Shown: piece by piece, positions 24,756 to 32,458 of the stretch
Numbering within the stretch: the first letter of the stretch is position 1
Layout: each line of letters opens with the position of its first letter
Source of the DNA: Burkholderia ambifaria
GTDB lineage: Bacteria; Pseudomonadota; Gammaproteobacteria; Burkholderiales; Burkholderiaceae
NCBI RefSeq assembly: GCF_001443045.1
Contig: NZ_LKPJ01000048.1
Span: 251 to 37,814, forward strand
Length of the DNA: 37,564 nt
Direction of reading: 5' to 3'
The notes under the pieces: generated by a model
The model's input: the letters and a program-made list of their open reading frames with translations, nothing else
What the model was told of the DNA's origin: nothing
Database searches by the model: none
Made by a program: the position numbers and the translations under genes

Positions 24756-25000
24756 TCACGGTTGAACACATCTCCCAGTGCGTCGCGCAGCAGCGCTGTC
24801 GTGCACGATCCACACGTTGATCCGGGTTTCCCCCCCACCCTTCCCCCGCAATGCATCGCGATGCGCGCTGCGCGCCAGCGCGTTCGCCGGTGCGATGCCG
24901 ATGCCGGCGCGGCATTGCTCGACGCGGGCGTGATCGTCGACCAGACGATCGGCCGTCGCGGAATCAACCTGCTGAACCCGGCCGCGCGCGTGACGCGGGC
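24756..25000 (-). pseudogene. broken C-terminal fragment resembling a LysR-type regulator
   Basis: In one minus-strand frame about 80 residues resemble the end of a LysR substrate-binding domain: VEQCRAGIGIAPANALA, then INVWIVHDSAAARRTGR. The pattern (a Gly-Ile-Gly loop, then a strand with Trp/Ile/Val, His and RRT.R) is typical of that region. There is no helix-turn-helix domain and no credible start, and another frame continues with helix-like LLRDALGDVFNREN, suggesting a frameshift near the C-run at 24831-24837. LysE-type exporters often neighbour LysR regulators, so this may be the remains of such a partner. It may also be chance. Confidence 0.33.
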
Positions 25001-25012
25001 CCGGATAGGAGA

Positions 25013-25043
25013 ACGCCCCGCCCTCTGACGAGGTGCGGGGCGT
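25013..25043 (-). terminator. hairpin downstream of the LysE-type gene
   Basis: ACGCCCCG (25013-25020) pairs with 25036-25043, and an inner CCTC/GAGG stem (25022-25025 with 25030-25033) closes a 4-nt loop. It starts 24 bases beyond the minus-strand stop at 25067. No good T-run follows, so it may stabilise the mRNA end or terminate weakly. Confidence 0.45.
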
Positions 25044-25066
25044 CCGGCAGGCAACGCGGACCGAAA

Positions 25067-25702
25067 TCAGTGACGGACCAGCGCCATCATCGCGCCGAAG
25101 CCGACGAAAATACCGCCCGTCAGCCGGTTGAAGACCTTCGCGACGCTCTGGCTCTTCAGCGTCGCGCCGATGCGCGTGCCGAACGACGCGTAGACGAGAT
25201 ACCAGCTCACCTCGATCACCGCGAACGTGACGACGAGGATGCCGAACTGCGGCAGCGTCGGCTCGGACGCGTTGATGAACTGCGGCAGCAGCGCGGCCGC
25301 GAACAGGATCGCCTTCGGGTTGCTGCCCGCGACGAGGAAGCCATTGCGGAACAGCGCCCCGCGCGATGCCGAGGCGCCCTGCAGCATTGCATCGACGTCG
25401 GCGGCCGGCGCGTCGTCGACGCGCGCGCGCCACGCCTTCACGCCGAGATAGATCAGGTAGGCGGCACCCGCAAAGCGCAACGCATCGAACATCGCCGGCC
25501 AGGCCTCGAGGACCGCTCCGAGCCCCGCTGCGGACACCGCCAGCATCAGCACCAGCGCACTCAGGCAGCCGGCCATCGTCGCCGACGAGCGGCGCAGCCC
25601 GTGCCGCGCGCCGTGCGTCATCACGAGCAGCATGTTCGGACCCGGAATCGCCGACACGACGAACACCGTCGCCACGAAAAGCCACCACGTATGCAGGTTC
25701 AT
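25067..25702 (-). CDS. LysE/RhtB-family amino-acid exporter
   Basis: A 211-residue inner-membrane protein with about six hydrophobic segments. The diagnostic motif is at the start: AIPGPNMLLVMTHGARHGLRRS (residues about 18-39), as in RhtB/LysE translocators, with a second conserved stretch at FRNGFLVAGSNPKAILFAAALLPQFI. Such proteins export amino acids or homoserine-lactone-like compounds; the substrate cannot be told from sequence. It lies 71 bases downstream of the dehydrogenase gene on the same strand and is probably its operon partner. Confidence 0.9.
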   Translation of the reverse strand: MNLHTWWLFVATVFVVSAIPGPNMLLVMTHGARHGLRRSSATMAGCLSALVLMLAVSAAGLGAVLEAWPAMFDALRFAGAAYLIYLGVKAWRARVDDAPAADVDAMLQGASASRGALFRNGFLVAGSNPKAILFAAALLPQFINASEPTLPQFGILVVTFAVIEVSWYLVYASFGTRIGATLKSQSVAKVFNRLTGGIFVGFGAMMALVRH

Positions 25703-25773
25703 GACCGCCCCGACCGAAAGAGAAACGAAATGTGGATTATGCCGCGTGCGCGGCGTGTCTGTCCCGCGCCGGC

Positions 25774-26643
25774 TCAGCGGCCCGCGCGGCGCAGCGCGAC
25801 TTCGCCGAGCACCGCGAAGTCCTGTTCGCCGCCGCCGTGCGCGAGCGCATCGAGCAGGCTGTCGCGCACGACGCTCGCCACCGGCAGCGGCACCGACACC
25901 GCATCGCCGGCCTGCAGCGCGAGCCGCACGTCTTTCAGCCCGAGTCGCGCCTTGAAACGCGCGGGTTCGTAGCTGCGCTCGGCGATCATCCCGCCGTAGC
26001 CTTCGTAGACCGGCCCCGGAAACACGCTGTTCGTGATCACGTCGAGGAAATCGCGCATCGCGACGCCGTGCGCGCCGAGCAGCGCGGACGCCTCGCCGAG
26101 CGTCTCGATCGCCGACGCGAGCGTGAAATTCGCCGCGATCTTCGCGACGTTCGCGTGCTGCGGCAGCGAGCCGAACCGCCAGGTCTTCTGGCCGATCGCG
26201 TCGAACAGCGGCTGCACGCGGTCGATCGCCTCGGCCGGACCGCCGGCCATGATCGTCAGGCGCGCGGCGGCCGCGACGTCCGGGCGTCCCATCACGGGCG
26301 CGGCGACATACTGAAGGCCGCGCGACGCGTGTGCGTGCGCGAGCGATTCGGCAAGCGCGACCGACACCGTCGCCATGTTCACGTGGATCAGGCCGCGCGG
26401 CGCCTGAGCAAGCAGCGCGTCGTCGAATACTTCGCGCGCGGCCGCATCGTCGGCAAGCATCGAGAACACGGCATCGCCGCGAAACGCATCGGCCGGTGTA
26501 TCGACGATCTGCGCGCCCAACGCGGCGAGCGGCTCGGCGCGCTCGCGCGACCGGTTCCAGACCCGCACGGCATGTCCCGCCTTCAGCAGGTTCGTCGCGA
26601 TCGCCTGCCCCATTTCGCCCAGCCCGATAAATCCGAGATCCAT
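25774..26643 (-). CDS. NAD(P)-dependent beta-hydroxyacid dehydrogenase (HIBADH family)
   Basis: A 289-residue oxidoreductase of the 3-hydroxyisobutyrate dehydrogenase / tartronate semialdehyde reductase family. The N-terminal Rossmann motif GFIGLGEMGQAIATNLLKAGH binds the cofactor, with WNRS after the second strand suggesting NADP preference (Arg rather than an acidic residue). The substrate motif region is at AAPVMGRPDVA (residues 115-125; the usual Ser-Gly-Gly is replaced), and the catalytic Lys168 is in VAKIAANF. The PVMGRPD variant is typical of the imine-reductase/GLYR-like side of the family, so the substrate may not be hydroxyisobutyrate. It starts 96 bases from the divergent Mut7-C gene. 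Confidence 0.87.
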   Translation of the reverse strand: MDLGFIGLGEMGQAIATNLLKAGHAVRVWNRSRERAEPLAALGAQIVDTPADAFRGDAVFSMLADDAAAREVFDDALLAQAPRGLIHVNMATVSVALAESLAHAHASRGLQYVAAPVMGRPDVAAAARLTIMAGGPAEAIDRVQPLFDAIGQKTWRFGSLPQHANVAKIAANFTLASAIETLGEASALLGAHGVAMRDFLDVITNSVFPGPVYEGYGGMIAERSYEPARFKARLGLKDVRLALQAGDAVSVPLPVASVVRDSLLDALAHGGGEQDFAVLGEVALRRAGR

Positions 26644-26739
26644 TTCCCGCTCCTTCGACCCGTGAAGCGGGGAGTTAAACACAGATGGCGGCGGCCTGCA
26701 GCCTCCGCGACCGGCCACGCGCGGTGCGATACTGCGCGG

Positions 26740-27498
26740 ATGGCGACCGCGACCTTCCGTTTCCACGGCGAACTGAATGCGTTTCTCGCACGCGCGCAGC
26801 GCGAGTGCGCGTTCGCGCACGTGTTTGCGCGCGATGCGACGGTCAAGCACGCGGTCGAGGCGCTCGGGGTCCCGCATACGGAAATCGGCCGGCTCTGCGT
26901 GAACGGCGAGCCGGCCACCCTCGACCGGCCGCTCGGCGACGGCGACCGCGTCGACATCCATCCGCAACGCCCGCAGCGGGCAGCCGCGTCGCCGCTGCCG
27001 CAGCCGGACCGCTGGCGCTTCGTGGCCGACGCGCACCTCGGCGGCCTCGCGCAATTGCTGCGCCTCGCCGGCTTCGACACCTGCTACGACAACCACTATC
27101 GCGACGATGAACTCGTCGCGCTCGCCGCGCGCGAAGGCCGGATCGTGCTGACCCGCGACCGCGAGCTGTTGAAACGCCGCGCGGTCGTGCGCGGCTGTTA
27201 CCTGCACGCACAGCAGCCGGACGCGCAGCTGCGCGAGCTGTTCGCGCGGCTCGACCTCGCACCGCACATGCGGCCGTTCCGGCTGTGCCTGCGCTGTAAC
27301 GCACCGCTGCACGCACTCGATGCGGCGGACGCCGCGCCGCGCGTGCCGGCCGGCGTCCGCCAGCGGCACCGGCGTTTCGCCGCGTGCGACGTGTGCCGGC
27401 GCGTGTTCTGGGAAGGGTCGCACTGGCGGCGCATGCGCGCGGTGGTCGACGCGATGCGCGCGCCGCCGCCCGGTGCGCCGGACGCGGCGGACACCTGA
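26740..27498 (+). CDS. Mut7-C RNase-domain protein with ubiquitin-like N-terminus
   Basis: A 252-residue protein with two parts. Residues 1-85 resemble the ubiquitin/MoaD-like domain often fused to Mut7-C (FHGELNAFL, then VKHAVEALGVPHTEIG and GDGDRVDIHP). Residues ~95-245 are the Mut7-C/PIN-like nuclease domain: FVADAHLGGLAQLLRLAGFDT, then DDELVALAAREGRIVLTRDREL supply conserved acidic residues. Paired CLRC and CDVC motifs form a zinc ribbon. The family is predicted to cut RNA; the target is unknown. The start has no strong ribosome site but agrees with family length. It is divergent from the dehydrogenase and followed by a terminator. Confidence 0.85.
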   Translation: MATATFRFHGELNAFLARAQRECAFAHVFARDATVKHAVEALGVPHTEIGRLCVNGEPATLDRPLGDGDRVDIHPQRPQRAAASPLPQPDRWRFVADAHLGGLAQLLRLAGFDTCYDNHYRDDELVALAAREGRIVLTRDRELLKRRAVVRGCYLHAQQPDAQLRELFARLDLAPHMRPFRLCLRCNAPLHALDAADAAPRVPAGVRQRHRRFAACDVCRRVFWEGSHWRRMRAVVDAMRAPPPGAPDAADT

Positions 27499-27500
27499 AA

Positions 27501-27540
27501 AAAACAAAACCCCGCAGGCCGAAGCGTGCGGGGTTTCGTG
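27501..27540. terminator. bidirectional terminator between the Mut7-C gene and the small basic protein gene
   Basis: AAACCCCGCA (27507-27516) pairs perfectly with 27527-27536 around a 10-nt loop. The minus-strand side has a long T-rich tail, the plus-strand side only TTT. It works best for the minus-strand gene that stops at 27578. Confidence 0.85.
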
Positions 27541-27577
27541 ACGGACGGCCGGCCATGCCGGCCCCGGCGAAGCGGGC

Positions 27578-27811
27578 TTAGTTTGCTGCGCCCGAGTCGT
27601 TCGTGCCGGCTGCCGAAGCGGCTGCGGCCTTCGCCTTGCCCTTTACCGAACCGTGGTGCTTCAGCTGGTGCTTCGGCTTGCTGTGATCCTTCTTGGCCGG
27701 TGCCGGTGCCGCGGCCGACGTGTCGGCTGCCGGCGCGGACGCCTGTGCGAATGCCGAAACCGATGCGAGAGCGAATGCTGCGGTCATGATCGAAGCGAGC
27801 GTCTTCTTCAT
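27578..27811 (-). CDS. small exported Ala/Lys/His-rich protein
   Basis: A 77-residue precursor. The signal peptide MKKTLASIMTAAFALASVSAFA is cut before QASAP. The mature ~55 residues are of low complexity: an Ala/Pro-rich part (about residues 25-38), then a basic Lys/His cluster (KKDHSKPKHQLKHHGSVKGK), then Ala/Ser. The composition recalls acid-shock (Asr-like) periplasmic proteins, which may soak up protons or metals, but this is likeness only. A ribosome site (AGGAAGAA) precedes the ATG. The gene is alone with a strong terminator. Confidence 0.7.
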   Translation of the reverse strand: MKKTLASIMTAAFALASVSAFAQASAPAADTSAAAPAPAKKDHSKPKHQLKHHGSVKGKAKAAAASAAGTNDSGAAN

Positions 27812-28180
27812 TGTTCTTCCTTTAGCGGAGAAAAAGTCAAACGTACCGGTAAAAGATGCGAGGCATCCGCATCGGAACATCAGTCGCGCCGGGTTGCCGG
27901 TCGCCGCCGGGCGGGTCGGCTCTCGCCTTTTCCGCCTCGGCAAATACTGATGCACTGGCTCCATAACGCATCGCCCGCGCGTCAAGTTGACACGTTGCCT
28001 GCATCCTCGGGTTTCCCCGGGGGCGCGGGCTTCCGGCCCGCCCGACGCGCCGCCGGGACCTGCGTCAATCGTCCGACAAACCCGCTCTCGCGCCCGCCGC
28101 GGCAACGCTATACTGGCCTCCTTCCGTTCCAACCGGATCGCGGCCGGTCACAAGACCGCCGCCGTCGCGAGGCGCCCAAA
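27812..28180. other. divergent region before the export operon
   Basis: 369 bases without a recognisable gene. It holds a GATGCG/CGCATC inverted repeat around 27857-27875 near the small-protein promoter and a likely -10, TATACT, at 28109-28114 for the export operon on the plus strand. No convincing -35 accompanies it. Confidence 0.45.
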
Positions 28181-29386
28181 TTGCCCGACCACAATCTGGA
28201 CAAACTGAAAATCGACCGGCGTCCGATCGCGCCCGCGCCACGCCGACGCCGGTGGGTCCGCTATGCGGCCGCCGCCGTACTCGTGATCCTCGCGCTCGTC
28301 GCCGCGTTCGCGCTCACCCGCCGGCCGACGGTCGACACGACTTCCGTCACGTCCGCCTACCCGTACCAGAACGACACCCAGCTCAACGCGACCGGCTACG
28401 TCGTGCCGCAGCGCAAGGCCGCGGTCGCGTCGAAGGGCCAGGGGCGCGTCGAATGGCTCGGCGTGCTCGAAGGCACGCGCGTGAAGAAGGACGAGATCAT
28501 CGCGCGGCTCGAAAGCCGCGACGTGGAAGCGTCGCTCGCGCAGGCCCGCGCACAGGTGCAGGTCTCCCGCGCCAACCTGGGCGTCGCGCAGGCGGAACTG
28601 AAGGACGCGGAGATCGCGCTGCGCCGCACCGCCGTGCTCGCGCCGAAGGGCGCGGTGCCGGCCGCGCAACTCGACACCGACACCGCCCGCGTGAACAAGG
28701 CGCGTGCGACGGTCGGCAGCGACCAGGCCGCAATCACGTCCGCCGAAGCGAATGCGCAAGCCGCGCAGGTCGCGGTCGACCAGACGGTGATTCGCGCACC
28801 GTTCGACGGGATCGTGCTCGCGAAGCACGCGAACGTCGGCGACAACATCACGCCGTTCTCATCCGCGTCGGACAGCAAGGGCGCGGTCGTGACGATCGCC
28901 GACATGGACACGCTCGAGGTCGAGGCCGACGTCGCGGAATCGAACATCGCGAAGATCCGCGCGGACGAGCCGTGCGAGGTCCAGCTCGACGCACTGCCCG
29001 ACATGCGCTTCGCGGGCCGTGTGTCGCGCATCGTGCCGACCGTCGACCGCTCGAAGGCGACGGTGCTCGTGAAGGTGCGCTTCGTCGAGCGCGACGAGCG
29101 CGTGCTGCCCGACATGAGCGCGAAGATCGCATTCCTGTCGAAACCCGCGTCGCCGCAGGACCGGCAGCCGGTGACGGCCGTACAGGCAAGCGCCGTGGTC
29201 GAGCGCGACGGCCGGCCGGTCGTGTTCGTCGTGAAGGACGACACCGTGCATGCGGCGGCGGTGACCCAAGGCGCGCGGATCGGCGAACTCGTCGCGATCC
29301 GCGGCGTGAAGCCCGGCGATACGGTCGTGCTCGCGCCGGGCGCGAAGCTGAAGGACGGCGCGAAAGTGACCGTCGCGAAGAAGTAG
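28181..29386 (+). CDS. HlyD/MacA-type periplasmic adaptor protein
   Basis: A 401-residue membrane-fusion protein. A cytoplasmic basic start (residues 1-21, with PRRRRWVR) leads into one membrane helix (about 22-45). Next come a lipoyl-like half (GYVVPQRKAAVASKGQGRV), a coiled-coil hairpin rich in Ala/Gln (about residues 105-195), the second lipoyl half (IRAPFDGIVLAKHANVGDNI) and a beta-barrel region. It would couple the ABC transporter encoded downstream to the periplasm or outer membrane. I propose a TTG start at 28181, because no ATG/GTG fits before the membrane helix and the next ATG upstream adds about 77 unlikely residues. The ABC gene follows after one base. Confidence 0.85.
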   Translation: MPDHNLDKLKIDRRPIAPAPRRRRWVRYAAAAVLVILALVAAFALTRRPTVDTTSVTSAYPYQNDTQLNATGYVVPQRKAAVASKGQGRVEWLGVLEGTRVKKDEIIARLESRDVEASLAQARAQVQVSRANLGVAQAELKDAEIALRRTAVLAPKGAVPAAQLDTDTARVNKARATVGSDQAAITSAEANAQAAQVAVDQTVIRAPFDGIVLAKHANVGDNITPFSSASDSKGAVVTIADMDTLEVEADVAESNIAKIRADEPCEVQLDALPDMRFAGRVSRIVPTVDRSKATVLVKVRFVERDERVLPDMSAKIAFLSKPASPQDRQPVTAVQASAVVERDGRPVVFVVKDDTVHAAAVTQGARIGELVAIRGVKPGDTVVLAPGAKLKDGAKVTVAKK

Positions 29387-29387
29387 C

Positions 29388-30095
29388 GTGGCGCGCGTGA
29401 ACGACGCCTCGCCGCCCCTCGTCGAGATCAGTCACGTCGCGAAGTCGTACCGGCGCGGCAACCAGGTCGTGCCGGTGCTGACCGACATCACGCTCGACAT
29501 CGGCGAAGGCGACTTCGTCGCGCTGATGGGGCCGTCGGGTTCCGGCAAGAGCACGCTGCTCAATCTCGTCGCCGGTATCGACCGGCCCGACAGCGGCGAG
29601 CTGCGCGTGGGCGGCCTCGACATCACGCGGCTCGAGGAGGCGCAGCTGGCCGAATGGCGCGCGGCGAACGTCGGCTTCATCTTCCAGTTCTACAACCTGA
29701 TGCCGGTGCTGACCGCGTTCGAGAACGTCGAGCTGCCGCTGATGCTCACGCACCTGTCGCGCCGCGAACGGCGCGAGCGCGTCGAGCTGGTGCTCGACAT
29801 GGTGAACCTCGGCGACCGGATGAGTCATTACCCGTCCGAGCTGTCGGGCGGCCAGCAGCAGCGCGTCGCGATCGCGCGCGCGTTGATCACCGATCCGGTG
29901 CTGATCGTCGCCGACGAGCCGACCGGCGACCTCGACCGCGCGTCGGCCACCGACGTGCTCGCGATGCTGCAGCGGATGAATACCGAGCTCGGCAAGACGA
30001 TCATCATGGTGACCCACGATGCGCACGCGGCCGGCGCCGCGCAGTCGCTCGTGCATCTGGAAAAAGGGGAGCTGATCGATGGGCACGCCGTCTGA
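29388..30095 (+). CDS. ABC transporter ATP-binding protein, MacB/LolD type
   Basis: A 235-residue ATPase. The Walker A motif GPSGSGKST is at residues 48-56, with a Q-loop (FIFQFYNLMPVLTAFENVELP) typical of the MacB/LolD/FtsE branch, the signature LSGGQQQR near 151, Walker B LIVADEPTGDLD near 169, and the switch His in VTHDAHAA. It energises the two FtsX-like permeases that follow. The GTG start at 29388 lies one base after the adaptor's stop; a second GTG three codons on is also possible. Confidence 0.93.
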   Translation: MARVNDASPPLVEISHVAKSYRRGNQVVPVLTDITLDIGEGDFVALMGPSGSGKSTLLNLVAGIDRPDSGELRVGGLDITRLEEAQLAEWRAANVGFIFQFYNLMPVLTAFENVELPLMLTHLSRRERRERVELVLDMVNLGDRMSHYPSELSGGQQQRVAIARALITDPVLIVADEPTGDLDRASATDVLAMLQRMNTELGKTIIMVTHDAHAAGAAQSLVHLEKGELIDGHAV

Positions 30096-30113
30096 CGGAC
30101 GGGAGCGCGCGCA

Positions 30114-31268
30114 ATGTACGTGCTGAAGCTGATCGCGCGCAATGCACTGCGGCACCGGCTGCGCACGCTGCTGACCGTGCTCGGGCTGACCATCGCGGTG
30201 CTGGCGTTCGGGCTGCTGCATACCGTCGTCGACGCGTGGTACGCGGGCGCGGCCGCCGCGTCGAGCGGCCGGCTCGTCACGCGCAACGCGATCTCGCTCG
30301 TGTTCCCGCTGCCGGTCAGCTACGAGAACCGAATCCGCGGCGTCGACGGCGTGACGGCCGTAGTCCGCTCGAACTGGTTCGGCGGCGTGTACCGCGATCC
30401 GAAGAACTTCTTCGCGAGCTTCGCGGTGTCGGAGAACTACCTCGACCTGTATCCCGAATTCATCCTCCCCCCGCAGCAGCGTGCCGACTACGATCGCGAC
30501 CGCCGCGGCTGCCTCGTCGGGCGCCAGCTCGCGACGCAGTTCGGCTTCAAGATCGGCGACGTGATCCCGCTGAAAGGCACGATCTATCCGGGTACGTGGG
30601 ATTTCGTCGTGCGCGGCATTCTCGACGGCCGCGACGACTCGACGATCACGCGCCAGCTGGTATTTCACTGGGACTACCTGAACGAGACGGTGCGCAAGCG
30701 CACGCCGAAGCAGGCCGACCAGGTCGGCGTGTTCGTGCTCGGCGTCGCGAATCCGGACGACGGCGCCGCGATCGCGCGCAACGTCGACGCGGTGTTCAAG
30801 AACTCGCTCGCCGAAACGCTGACCGAGACCGAGCAGGCGTTCCAGCTCGGCTTCGTCGCGATGTCGAACCAGATCATCGCGGCGATCCGTGTCGTGTCGT
30901 ACGTGGTGATCCTGATCATCATGGCCGTGATGGCGAACGCGATGGCGATGAGCGCGCGCGAGCGGACCGCCGAATATGCGACGCTGAAGGCACTCGGCTT
31001 CGGCCCCGGCTTTCTCGCGCTGATCGTGTTCGGCGAATCGGTCGTGATCGCGGTGGTCGGCGGCGGGCTCGCAATGCTCGCGACGCCGCCGGCCGCGATC
31101 CTCTTCAAGCACGCTGCCGGCGGCATCTTCCCGGTGTTCAAGGTGTCGGCCGAGACGATGGCGCTGCAGGCCGCGTGCTCGGTCGCGGTCGGCCTCGCGG
31201 CCGCGCTCGTGCCGGCATGGCAGGCCGCGCGCGTTCGCGTGGTCGAAGGCCTGCGGGCGATCGGGTAG
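30114..31268 (+). CDS. ABC transporter permease, FtsX/MacB family (first)
   Basis: A 384-residue inner-membrane protein: one N-terminal membrane helix (about 15-40), a periplasmic domain of about 210 residues, then three C-terminal helices (roughly 260-290, 310-340 and 350-375) with the FtsX motif TAEYATLKALGFGPGFLALIV between the first two. Type VII ABC systems of this build move molecules in the periplasm by mechanotransmission and often need a HlyD partner, as here. It starts 18 bases after the ATPase gene, with GGGAG upstream. It resembles the next gene in design but not closely in sequence. Confidence 0.9.
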   Translation: MYVLKLIARNALRHRLRTLLTVLGLTIAVLAFGLLHTVVDAWYAGAAAASSGRLVTRNAISLVFPLPVSYENRIRGVDGVTAVVRSNWFGGVYRDPKNFFASFAVSENYLDLYPEFILPPQQRADYDRDRRGCLVGRQLATQFGFKIGDVIPLKGTIYPGTWDFVVRGILDGRDDSTITRQLVFHWDYLNETVRKRTPKQADQVGVFVLGVANPDDGAAIARNVDAVFKNSLAETLTETEQAFQLGFVAMSNQIIAAIRVVSYVVILIIMAVMANAMAMSARERTAEYATLKALGFGPGFLALIVFGESVVIAVVGGGLAMLATPPAAILFKHAAGGIFPVFKVSAETMALQAACSVAVGLAAALVPAWQAARVRVVEGLRAIG

Positions 31269-31272
31269 GCGC

Positions 31273-32439
31273 ATGGCGATTCCTCTCACTTACATCGCAC
31301 GCAACCTGTGGACCCGCCGGCTCACCACCGCGCTCACCGCGGGCGGGATGGCGCTCGTGATCTTCGTGTTCGCGACGGTGCAGATGCTCGATGCGGGACT
31401 CACGCAGACGCTCGTGTCGACCGGCGAACCCGACAACGCCGTGGTGATCCGCAAAGGCGCCGAAACCGAGATCCAGAGTTCGATCGACCACCAGCAGGCC
31501 AATGCGCTCGAGATGCATCCGGCCGTCGCGCTCGGCCCCGACGGCCGGCCGCTGGTGTCGAAGGAAGCCGTCGTGCTGATCTCGCTCGTGAAGACGTCGA
31601 CCGGCAAGCCGTCGAACGTCGTGATCCGCGGCGTGTCGCCGGCCGGCCTCGCGCTGCGGCCACGCGTGAAGCTCGTGGCCGGCCGCACGTTCGCGCCGGG
31701 TTCGTCGGAGATCATCGTCGGCAGCGCGATCGCGAAAGGCTTCAGCGGCACGCAGCTCGGCGACAGCCTGCATTTCGCGCAGCGCGACTGGACCGTCGTC
31801 GGCGTGTTCGACGCCGGCGGCAGCGGCTTCGATTCGGAGATCTGGGGCGACGTCGACCAGCTGATGCAGTCGTTCCGGCGCACCAGCTACTCGTCGATGG
31901 TGCTGCGCATCCCGAGCGCCGACGGCTTCGCGCGCTTCAAGGCCGACATCGACGTCGACCCGCGCCTGACGGATGAAGCGAAACGGGAGCAGACGTTTTA
32001 CGGCGACCAGTCGAAGGCCCTGTCGACCTTCATCAACATCCTCGGCATCACGCTGTCGACGATCTTCTCGATCGCCGCGATGATCGGCGCGATGATCACG
32101 ATGTATGCGTCGGTCTCGAACCGCACCGCCGAGATCGGCACGCTGCGCGCGCTCGGCTTCAAGCGCATGAACGTGCTCGCCGCGTTCCTGCTGGAAGCAC
32201 TGCTGCTCGGCTTCGTCGGCGGCGTCGCGGGGCTCGCATGCGCGTCGCTGATGGAGTTCGCGTCGTTCTCGACGACCAACTTCCAGACCTTCTCCGACCT
32301 GTCGTTCCGTTTCGTGCTGACGCCCGCGATCGTCGTGAAGACGCTGCTGTTCTCGCTCGTGATGGGGCTCGTCGGCGGGTTCCTGCCGGCGATGCGCGCC
32401 GCGCGCCTGAACATCGTCGACGCGCTGCGCGCGCAGTGA
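31273..32439 (+). CDS. ABC transporter permease, FtsX/MacB family (second)
   Basis: A 388-residue partner of the previous permease with the same four-helix layout. The periplasmic MacB_PCD-like domain spans about residues 45-265, and TAEIGTLRALGFKRMNVLAAFLLEALLLG marks the FtsX coupling region. Two different permease subunits imply a heterodimeric transporter. The gene starts 4 bases after the previous stop. No terminator is visible in the 19 bases before the convergent carotenoid-oxygenase gene. Confidence 0.9.
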   Translation: MAIPLTYIARNLWTRRLTTALTAGGMALVIFVFATVQMLDAGLTQTLVSTGEPDNAVVIRKGAETEIQSSIDHQQANALEMHPAVALGPDGRPLVSKEAVVLISLVKTSTGKPSNVVIRGVSPAGLALRPRVKLVAGRTFAPGSSEIIVGSAIAKGFSGTQLGDSLHFAQRDWTVVGVFDAGGSGFDSEIWGDVDQLMQSFRRTSYSSMVLRIPSADGFARFKADIDVDPRLTDEAKREQTFYGDQSKALSTFINILGITLSTIFSIAAMIGAMITMYASVSNRTAEIGTLRALGFKRMNVLAAFLLEALLLGFVGGVAGLACASLMEFASFSTTNFQTFSDLSFRFVLTPAIVVKTLLFSLVMGLVGGFLPAMRAARLNIVDALRAQ

Positions 32440-32458
32440 CGCGCGCGGCTGCTCACTG

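Larger units (their letters stand above)
24524..25066. other. intergenic region holding an sRNA candidate and a gene relic
   Basis: 543 bases without an intact gene. From left to right: a hairpin (24561-24567 with 24575-24581, no T-run), a second hairpin with a T-run on the minus strand (24582-24609), an AT-richer promoter region (24640-24720), a region that reads as a broken LysR-like C-terminus on the minus strand (24756-25000), and a hairpin before the LysE gene's stop (25013-25043). The left part is described as an sRNA gene. Confidence 0.55.
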
